64,000 nt of DNA, taken from Thinopyrum elongatum. Lineage: Eukaryota > Streptophyta > Magnoliopsida > Poales > Poaceae. A program made the position numbers and the translations under genes. The notes below the pieces were generated by a model. It was not told the origin of the DNA, searched no databases, and saw only the letters and a program-made list of their open reading frames with translations. Below are positions 44,844-53,238 of this stretch, piece by piece; the first letter of the stretch is position 1; each line of letters starts with the position of its first letter. The stretch spans positions 517,874,929 to 517,938,928 of the forward strand of contig CM022297.1 in assembly GCA_011799875.1 (NCBI GenBank), in the 5' to 3' direction.

Positions 44844-47800
44844 ATGAACCGGCAATGGATGTACGGTGACAGACGCACCTCCGAGTACATTAAGGGCATG
44901 CATAATTTTCTCGAAGTGGCTGAGGCAAACAAGAAGAATGGTTTTATGTGTTGTCCATGCCCTATATGTGGGAATACGAAGTCTTACTCTGACCGGAAAA
45001 TCCTTCACACCCACCTGCTTGAGAAGGGTTTCATGCCACACTATAATGTTTGGACTAGGCACGGAGAAACAGGTGTTATGATGGAAGACAGCGAAGAAGA
45101 AGAGGACGATGACAACTATGTGCCCCCTGAATACGGTGATGCTGCAATGGGGGAAGCTGAAGATCAAGAGGAACCAGACGATGTGCCCGATGATGATCTC
45201 CGCCGGGTCATTTTGATGCAAGGAGACAGTGCGAAAGTCAAAAGGAGAAGCTGAAATTCGATCGCATGTTAGAGGATCACCAAAAAGGGTTGTACCCCAA
45301 TTGCGAAGATGGCAACACAAAGCTCGGTACCTTACTAGAATTGCTGCAGTGGAAGGCAGAGAATGCTGTGCCTGACAAAGGATTTGAGAAGCTATTGAAA
45401 ATATTGAAGAAGAAGCTTCCAAAGGATAACGAATTGTCCGACAGTACGTACGCAGCAAAGAAGGTTGTATGCCCTCTAGGATTGGAGGTGCAGAAGATAT
45501 ATGCATGCCCTAATGACTGCATCCTGTACCGCGATGCGTACGAGGATTTGAATGCATGCCCAGTATGTGGTGCATTGCGGTATAAGATCAGACGAGATGA
45601 CCCTGGTGATGTTGACGGCGAGCCCCCCAGGAAGAGGGTTCCTGCCAAGGTGATGTGGTATGCTCCTATAATACCACGGTTGAAACGTCTGTTCAGAAAC
45701 AAAGAGCATGCCAAGTTGATGCGATGGCACAGAGAGGACCGTAAGAAAGACAGGAAGTTGAGAGCACCCGCTGACGGGTCGCAGTGGAGAAAATCGAGAG
45801 AAAGTACCGGGCTGAGTTTGCAGGTGACGCAAGGAACGTATGGTTTGGTTTAAGCGTGGATGGCATTAATCCTTTCGGGGAGCAGAGCAGCAATCACAGC
45901 ACCTGGCCCGTGACTCTATGTATCTATAACCTTCCTCCTTGGCTGTGCATGAAGCGGAAGTTCATTATGATGCCAGTACTCATCCAAGGCCCTAAGCAAC
46001 CCGGCAACGACATTGATGTGTACCTAAGGCCATTAGTTGAAGAACTTTTACAGCTGTGGAATGGAAACGGTGTATGTGTGTGGGATGAGCACAGACAGGA
46101 GGAATTTGACCTGCATGCATTGCTGTTTGTAACCATCAATGATTGGCCTGCTCTCAGTAACCTTTCAGGACAGACAAACAAGGGGTACCACGCATGCATG
46201 CACTGTTTAGCTGACACCGAAAGTATATACCTGGACAAATGTAGGAAGAATGTGTACCTGGGGCATCGTCGATTTCTTCCGACCAACCATCAATGTCGAA
46301 AGAAAGGCAAGCATTTCAAAGGCCAGGCAGATCATCGGAAGAAGCCCGCCATGTGTACCGGTGATCACGTACTTGCTATGGTCAATGATTTACACGTAAT
46401 CTTTGGAAAGGGTCCCGGCGGACTATCTGTTCCGAATGACGCTGAGGGACGCGCTCCCATGTGGAAGAAGAAATCTATATTTTGGGACCTACCCTACTGG
46501 AAAGACCTAGAGGTCCGCTCTTCAATCGACGTGATGCACGTGACAAAGAACCTTTGCGTGAACCTGCTAGGCTTCTTGGGCGTGTATGGAAAGACAAAAG
46601 ATACACCGGAGGCATGGGAGGACCTGCAACGTTGGCACGAAAAAGACGGCATGCCTCCAAAGCAGTATGAAGGTCCTGCCAGCTACGCTCTTACCAAAGA
46701 AGAGAAGGAAATCTTCTTTGAATGCCTGCTCAGTATGAAGGTCCCGTCTGGCTTCTCGTCGAATATAAAGGAAATAATAAATATGGCAGAGAAAAAGTTC
46801 CAGAACCTAAAGTCTCATGACTGCCACGTGATTATGACGCAACTGCTTCCGGTTGCATTGAGGGGGCTTCTACCGAAAAACGTTTGATTAGCCATTGTGA
46901 AGCTATGTGCATTCCTCAATGCAATCTCTCAGAAGGTGATCGATCCAGAAATCATACCAAGGCTAAGGAGTGATGTGGCGCAATGTCTTGTCAGTTTCGA
47001 GCTGGTGTTCCCACCATCCTTCTTCAATATCACGACACACGTCCTAGTTCATCTAGTCGACGAGATTGTCGTTCTGGGCCCTGTATTTCTACACAATATG
47101 TTCCCCTTTGAGAGGTTCATGGGAGTCCTAAAGAAATATGTTTGTAACCGCGCTAGGCCAGAAGGAAGCATCTCCATGGGCCATCAAACAGAGGATGTCA
47201 TTGGGTTTTGTGTTGACTTCATTCCTGACCTTAAGAAGATTGCTCTCCCTCAATCACGGTATGATGGGAGACTAACTGGAAAAGGCACGCTAGGAGGGGA
47301 CTCAATAATATGTAGGGACGGGCATTCTTGGTCTCAAGCACACTACACAGTTCTACAGAACTCCACCTTGGTGACCCCGTATGTCGATGAACACAAGAAC
47401 ATTCTGCGCTCCAAACACCCGGAGCAGTGTGATGACTGGATTACATGTGAACACATCAGGACTTTCGGCAGTTGGTTGGAAACACGTCTCAGAGGTGACA
47501 ACACTGTTTCTGATGAGCTGTACTTGTTGTCCAGGGGACCATCTTCGACTGTATTGACTTACAAAGGATACGAGATAAATGGGAATACATTTTACACGAT
47601 CGCCCAAGATCAAAAGAGCACCAACCAAAACAGCGGTGTCCGCTTTGATGCAGCAACCAAGAGGGGAAAGGACACATATTATGGTTACATAGTGGACATA
47701 TGGGAACTTGACTACGGACATGATTTTAAGGTCCCTTTGTTTAAGTGCAAATGGGTCAATCTGTCAGGAGGCGAGGTACAGGTAGAGCCACATTATGGAA

Positions 47801-48144
47801 TGACAACAGTGGATCTGAACAATCTTGGGTACGCAGACGAACCATTCGTCCTAGCCAATGATGTGGCGCAGGTTTTCTATGTGAAGGACATGTCTACCAA
47901 ACTGAGAAAAAGAAAAGATAAGGAAGCGAATACATCATACGATGAGCCAAAGCGCCACATAGTTCTTTCAGAGAAAAGAGACATCGTGGGAGTGGAGGGT
48001 AAGAAAGACATGTCTGAAGATTATGAAAAGTTTCATGAAATTCCTCCCTTCAAAGTCAAGGCTGACCCAAGCACCCTGTTAAGCGATGAAGAATATCCAT
48101 GGTTACGGCGCAATAAGCAAAGGACACAAGCGAAGAAAAAGTGA
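44844..48144 (+). pseudogene. C3 TNP2 transposase with DUF4218 and DUF4216 parts, near-complete but frameshifted
   Basis: The start at 44844 (MNRQWMYGDR) comes right after an acceptor (GCATGCAG). In order: transposase-associated domain with CCPCPICG (residues 1-75), acidic linker, TNP2 core (45800-46850: FGLSVDGINPFGEQSS, DVMHVTKNLCVNLLGF), DUF4218-like part (46870-47260), DUF4216-like part (47560-47760: GYEINGNTFYTIAQD, YYGYIVDIWELDYG) and a basic C-terminus ending at TGA 48142-48144. One-base shifts near 45245 and 45790 and a TGA at 46885-46887 (in place of an Arg codon, by comparison with C2-type LPENV-LAIV) inactivate it. The 415-codon C-terminal frame (46897-48144) is intact. Confidence 0.92.
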
Positions 48145-48148
48145 AGAC

Positions 48149-49050
48149 AGATGAAGTCAGAAAGGGTTGAAAATTGATGATGTGGCTTTGAATGGTTCAT
48201 TTTGAGCACACAAAAAGTCTGGAGTTCAAATAAGTTCAAAAAAATGAAATCCCTTTGTAACAGATGAGTTTTTGTCCGAAACCCTGATACTTTGAAAGAG
48301 ATTGTCCATTTTGTACATGAAGTGCATCCAGTTTTTGCCGTAACCCTCTCAACTTTTTAGCACATGCTATGAGGGTGAAATGATGATATCATGCCAATTT
48401 TCAACCTCTTCAGAGTTCATTTGAAGTGCTTTTCAATTTCAGGGTCATTTAGCTCAAAAAAAATCAGTAAATGCATGAAAAATAACAGATGAACTCAGAA
48501 AGGNNNNNNNNNNNNNNNNNNNNNNNNNAAAGGGTTGAAAATGATGATGTTGCTTTGAATGGTTATTTTGAGCACAAAAAAGTGTGGAGTTCAAATAAGT
48601 TCAAAAAATGAAATCCCTTTGTAACAGATGAGTTTTTGTCCGAAACCCTGATACTTGAAAGAGATTGTCCATTTTGTACATGAAGTGCATCCAGTTTTTG
48701 CCGTAACCCTCTCAACTTTTTACACATGCTATGAGGTGAAATGATGATATCATGCCAATTTTCAACCTCTTCAGAGTTCATTTGAAGTGTTTTTCAATTT
48801 CAGGGTCATTTAGCTCAAAAAAATCAGTAAATGCATGAAAAATAACAGATGAACTCAGAAAGGGTTGAAAATTGATGATGTTGCTTTGAATGGTTCATTT
48901 TGAGCACAGAAAAGTGTGGAGTTCAATAAGTTCAAAAAAATAAATCCCTTTGTAACAGATGAGTTTTCGTCCGAAACCCTGATACTTCGAAAGAGATTAT
49001 TCATTTTGTACATGAAGTGCATCCAGTTTTTGCCGTAAACCTCTCAACTT
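48149..49050 (+). repeat. Tandem repeat of about 337-342 bp after C3 TNP2
   Basis: About 2.5 units, each beginning AGATGAA.TCAGAAAGGG and ending ATGCATGAAAAATAACAG. Unit boundaries fall at about 48149, 48490 and 48850, with a gap of Ns inside the second. The same array is seen at 56781-57320 and 63554-64000. Confidence 0.85.
48504..48528. other. Assembly gap (25 N)
   Basis: 25 unknown bases inside the tandem repeat, so the copy number of the array is not reliable. Confidence 1.
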
Positions 49051-49910
49051 TTTGAAACTCTAATAGCAAAATAATAACTAAAAGAATGAACTAGAAAACT
49101 TTAGATGAAACTCTAATAGAAAAAGAATAAACTAGAAAACTTTAATAATGAAACTCTAATAGCAAAAGGAATCAACTAAAATTTATGCAACTAAAATTAG
49201 CAAAGTATTTTCTGTTCAAAACATTAAAACAAAGGAATTTTCAAAAAGAACTTTTTTGTTAGAAACTTTAATAGCAAAAGAATTATCATAAAGATTTTTT
49301 TGTTAGAAACTAAAATAACAAAACTGTTTTTGAATATAATGATAAACAATGTATATTAAATAGCAGTAAAAAGAATCACTCAAAAATCTATTTTTATAGT
49401 AAAGTTAATCACAAACTAGTGATTCAACAAATTTCAAAGAATTCAAATTTAAACTATTCGAATTGGAAAACTAATGGCACTAACAGAAAGTTTATAATAT
49501 TATTACCTAAAAGCAAAAAGAATTAAAAAATAAAGCAAAAACAAAAGAAATAAATAAAGCAAAAAAACAGAAAAACTGAAAAACTAGAAAAAAAAATTGT
49601 GTGAATCACTCAAAAATAACAAAAAGCAAAAAGATTTTTTTTTAGAAACTAAAATAACAAAACTTTTTTGAATATAATGATAAACACAGTAATATAAATA
49701 GCATGTAAAAAGAATCACACAAAATCTATTTTTATAGTAAAGTTAATCACAAACTAGTGATCACACACATATTTCAAAGAATTCAAATTTAAACTATTCG
49801 AATTGGAAACTAATGGCACTAATAGAAAGTTTAATATTTATTACCTAAAAGCAAAAAAATAAAAAATAAACAAAATAAATAAACAAAATAGAAAAACTGG
49901 AAAAAAATAG
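49051..49910 (+). other. C3 AT-rich spacer with an internal direct repeat
   Basis: No coding sequence. 49300-49560 and 49610-49865 are about 310 bases apart and alike ('tttatagtaaagttaatcac', 'aactattcgaattgg'). Parts match the C1 spacer. Confidence 0.7.
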
Positions 49911-50129
49911 AAAAAAATAGCACCTACTGGGCCACCACGGCCTGAATACGATTAGAAACCCAACACGGGCCAGGATTCAGTCCCGCAGAAGGCCCAGTAG
50001 GCCCACGGCAGAGGAGAGTGAGGTTAGGCCCTAAGCCTGCATTTGAGAGGAGCTCGAGAGGGCAGCGGCAGTGGGGTTTATAAACCACTCCCGCCCCATC
50101 TCAACTAGCGAGGTGGTACTAAACTTTGG

Positions 50130-50380
50130 CCGTGGGCAGCAGAAGGCCTTTGGTCCCTTGGTTGGTCACCAACCGGACCAAAGGGGTGCATTGGTACCGG
50201 TTCGTGGCACGAACCGGGACCAATGCCCCCCCTTTAGTCCCGGTTGGTGCCACCAACCGGGACCAGGTCTCCTTTTCCCGCCCTTTGGTCTGCTAAAAGA
50301 GACCTTTTGGTCCCGGTTGGTGGCACCAACCGGGTCTAAAGGGAGGAATTGGTCCCGGTTGGTGCCACGAACCGGACCAA
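50130..50380 (+). repeat. C3 internal array of subterminal-type palindromes
   Basis: Alternating TTGGTCCCGGTTGGTGCCA-type units and their complements (CACCAACCGGGACC). This is the same class of motif as at the C3 5' end but 6.6 kb inside the element and directly before a TATA box. Confidence 0.85.
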
Positions 50381-50389
50381 TGCTCTAGC

Positions 50390-50396
50390 TATATAA
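50390..50396 (+). promoter_or_regulatory. TATA box of the C3 ORF2/hairpin transcript
   Basis: GCTATATAAGCCAAC follows the palindrome array, then a CT-rich start region and a GC-rich leader (50430-50740). A transcript from here would run through the two inverted repeats (51978-52984) before reaching ORF2 at 53239. Confidence 0.6.
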
Positions 50397-51472
50397 GCCA
50401 ACACTTGTGAAATTTTTCATTCAGTTCTTCGATCTGCCTCTCCGCGCCCTGCCTCGGCCGCCATCGAACACCTCGACGCCGCCAGGCTGCCAGACCTCGA
50501 CGCCGACGACATCGCCGCGCCCTCCTGCCCCCGACTCCGCCACACCCTGCCCTGCCCCACCCGATGTCGTGCGCCCCTGCCTCACCTCGATGCCAACCCG
50601 CTCGCGCCTTCCCTCCCCCCGCCCCCCCACTCCCCTACCCTGCCGTCAATGCCGCCGCACCAGTGCCCGCGGCCAGGCCGGTACTCCCTCCTCCCTCCCA
50701 CCCCTCTCCTCTGTCCTTCCTCCATGTATGTGATGATGGTGAAGTTGGTTCAGTGCAAAGTTTCAGAGAATTGCATGTTTTCAGCCATGTCCACAGGTGT
50801 TTGATGAAATGCTAGGGCTTGCTAGGGAACTTTGTTTTATGTGAAACTTGGCAGGATGATGTCTCCTTGGATGTTAGTGAAGATGGTTAAGTTGGTTTGA
50901 TAAAAGGAAAAACTTCTTATGCAAGTTTTATTAAAATTTAGTGCTGGACGAAACTACATGAATTTTTTGGTGGACTTGCTAGATGAAATTGGGGCTGCCC
51001 TTCTGGACTTAAGGGTTTAGTTGGAAGGACTACAAATGTAAAAAATTCAGAATTTTTTTAGCAAGGAAAAATTGGGTTGTATTCAATGCCAAGATTGGAC
51101 CAAAATTGATGTTTTTGTTCATAGCATTTTTTGTCCATGTATGTATGTATGGATGGATGGATGGATATGGATGTATTACAAAATGTTCATATATGATGTT
51201 TTTTTTTTTGTTCATAGCATTTTTTTCCATGTATGTATAATTTATGTTTGTATGTTCATATATGCAAAAGTTATATTTAAGAAAAAAAATAGAAAATGTA
51301 TGTATGTTCATATGCAAAGAATATGCAAAAGTTAGAATTTTTATGTTCATAGAATTTTTATGATTTTTTTTTGTTCATAAGAATTTTCTTTGTCAATTTA
51401 TGTATATGTTCATATTGTGTATGTATAGGAAAATTGTGCATGATCAAAGTCATTTATGTATTTTCATATTTA
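50397..51472 (+). other. Leader of the ORF2 transcript
   Basis: 50430-50740 is GC-rich with open frames of proline/arginine low complexity; I take these as leader sequence and not protein. 50740-51470 is AT-rich, with GGAT and GTAT microsatellite runs near 51140, probably intronic. Confidence 0.5.
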
Positions 51473-51733
51473 GAAAAAAAGAAGGAGAGGAAAAAGGAAA
51501 ATAAGAAGAGGAAGGAGAAGAGAAGAAGAAGAAGGAGAGGAGAAAGGAGAATAAATAAATGAAAAGAAAAAAAAAAGAGGAAAGAGAAGGATAGAGGAGA
51601 AGAAGAAAAATAGATTTTTAGGAGAAGAAAAAAAATTATTAAAAATCTATTTTTTCTTCTCTCCTATATTCCTTCTTCTTCTCCTTTTTTTTCTTCTTCT
51701 CCTCTTTTTTTTCTTCTTCTTCCTCTTCTTAAT
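51473..51733 (+). repeat. Polypurine stretch followed by polypyrimidine stretch
   Basis: About 150 bases almost only A and G (51473-51635) are followed, across a short AT-rich palindromic centre, by about 85 bases almost only C and T (51655-51730). The halves are loosely complementary (GGAGAAGAAG versus CTTCTTCTCC). Confidence 0.85.
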
Positions 51734-51741
51734 TTTTATCG

Positions 51742-51970
51742 GGAACGAGGTGTCGAGGATCGCCAAGGGTGTCGAGGGTCGTCGAGGGGTCGAGGGTCGA
51801 GGGTTCGGGGTCGTCGAGGGGCCGAGGGTTCGAGGGTCGTCGAGGCGCCGAGGTTTCGAGGGTCGAGGGTCGTCGAGGGGTCGAGGGTCGTGGTTCGAGG
51901 GTCGAGGGCCGAGGTTCGAGGGTCGAGGGTCGTCGAGGGTCGAGGTCAGGATCGCCGAGGGGTCGAGAGG
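51742..51970 (+). repeat. GTCGAGG minisatellite, block 1
   Basis: Many irregular copies of GTCGAGG / GTCGTCGAGG with GGG or GGGG runs 3-7 bases apart, which fits the common G-quadruplex pattern on the plus strand. Confidence 0.85.
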
Positions 51971-51977
51971 TTGCCTT

Positions 51978-52285
51978 GTGTCAAAGTATTGAAGAAATCC
52001 ATGGCTTCATCATTAGCCGGAAGTAACGGGGCATGATGGTACGAAGTTCTGTAAAGTTGTTCTGGAATGGAGTCCCGGATAGGATAATTCGCCTTTTGGT
52101 ACGAATTTCAGCAAAGGCCTTCCAAATAGCGATATTCGGAAGGCTCTTGCTGAACTTTGTACCAAAAGCGAATTATCCTATCAGGGACTCCGTTCCAAAA
52201 CAACTTTGGAGAGCTTCGTACCATCATGCGCCTGTTACTTTCGCCTAATGATGAAGACATGGTTTTGTTGAATCCTTTGACACTA
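51978..52285 (+). repeat. Inverted repeat (hairpin) 1 with SNF2/CLASSY-like arm
   Basis: The left arm (51978-52120) and right arm (52141-52285) are about 85% complementary by eye over about 143 bases. They are separated by 20 bases that can themselves start a stem (TTCC...GGAA). The right arm reads in the plus direction as YQKRIILSGTPFQNNFGEL then RTIMRL, which carries the SGTPxQN motif of SNF2-family helicases; the FQNNF form is typical of the CLASSY/DRD1 subgroup as I remember it. The left arm is therefore antisense to that coding sequence. A transcript from the TATA box at 50390 would form long double-stranded RNA. It is not a functional helicase gene. Confidence 0.8.
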
Positions 52286-52299
52286 GACAAACGTGACAT

Positions 52300-52465
52300 G
52301 AGGGGTCGAGGGTCAAGAACTAGAGTAGAGGGTCGTGGATCACCGAGCGGTCGAGGGTCGTGAACTAGTGTAGAGGTCGTGGATCGCCAGCGGTCGAGGG
52401 TCGGGAACTAGGGTAGAGGGTCGTGGATCGTCGATGGTCGAGGGTCGTCCAGGGGTCGAGGGTCC
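52300..52465 (+). repeat. GTCGAGG minisatellite, block 2
   Basis: Continuation of the GTCGAGGGTCG repeat between the two hairpins, with interspersed GGAACTAG and GTGGATCGCC units. Confidence 0.8.
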
Positions 52466-52475
52466 AGATTATCAA

Positions 52476-52984
52476 GAATGCCCCCATTATGGATGTGCAC
52501 AAGTTGATCCAATTTTTTCTGATCTCATCTATATATATATATTCTTCTATATGTCACGTTGTCTGTCAAGTATTGAAGAAATCCATGGCTTCATCATTAG
52601 CTGGAAGTAACAGGCGTATGATGCTACAAGCTCTTCAAGTTGTTTTGGAACGGAGTTCCTGATGAATAATTCGCTTTTTGGTGGGAACGGAGTTCTTGAT
52701 AGAATAATTCGCCTTTTGGTACGAATTTCAGCAAAGGCCTTCCAAATAGCGATATTCGGAAGGCTCTTGATGAACTTTGCACAAAAAGCGAATTATTCTA
52801 TCAGGAACTCTGTTTCCAAAACAACTTTGAAGAGCTTCGTACCATTATGCGCCTGTCATTTCCGGCTAATGATAGTCATGGTTTTCTTGAATTCTTTGAC
52901 ACTAGACAACGTGACATATACAAGGGTAGATGAGATCAGGAAAAATATGGACCATTTTCTGCACATCCAGAATGGCGCCATTTA
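52476..52984 (+). repeat. Inverted repeat (hairpin) 2 with SNF2/CLASSY-like arm, longer than hairpin 1
   Basis: The left arm (52476-52740) and right arm (52761-52984) share the 20-base centre of hairpin 1 but extend further: TATGGATGTGC, TTTTTCTGATCTCATCT and TATGTCACGTTGTCT on the left all have complements on the right. The right arm codes for KKRIILSGT.FQNNFEELRT and, about 25 codons later, DEIRKNMDHFLHIQNGAI. This resembles the region after the SGTPxQN motif in CLASSY-type proteins (EIR..I.PFVHV.KG.IL). The left arm has an extra local duplication of about 60 bases. Long, slightly imperfect stems like this are good substrates for Dicer-like enzymes. Confidence 0.8.
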
Positions 52985-53238
52985 GTTAATCCTTTGTCGG
53001 TCCGGACGTCGGACAATCATGAGAGAGGCGGCCTGGCCCCAAACCCTAGAAGCGCTGCCGGGGCCACCCAAATTTACCAAGTTAAAAGAGCGTTGTCGTC
53101 GAGGCCACCCCAAACCCTAGAAGCGTCGAGGCCACTAATATGATTGCTTGTTGTGATTAGCTAGCTATTACTTTGCCACTAATATTCCATCTGTCATGTT
53201 TGTATATTAATTGCCATGTTGTAATATTTGCAGAAACT

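Noticed and set aside
46897..48144. 415-codon intact frame as a separate gene starting at its own ATG
   Set aside because: The ATG lies in the middle of the DUF4218 part and the frame upstream is the same transposase, only interrupted by a TGA at 46885.
50407..50815. Proline-rich frames after the internal TATA box as protein
   Set aside because: The copy at 58670-59105 shifts frame in the same stretch and the C1 leader at the same position is also GC-rich without conservation; this is leader sequence.
52155..52285. SNF2 motif as part of a functional helicase gene in the window
   Set aside because: Only the fragment around SGTPxQN and the following ~45 codons is present, in inverted copies; there is no DEGH/ATP-binding part or C-terminal helicase half.
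51742..52465. Regularly repeated GTCGAGG units as a CRISPR-like array
   Set aside because: Units are short and irregular without spacers, and the DNA is a plant nuclear transposon; a minisatellite fits better.
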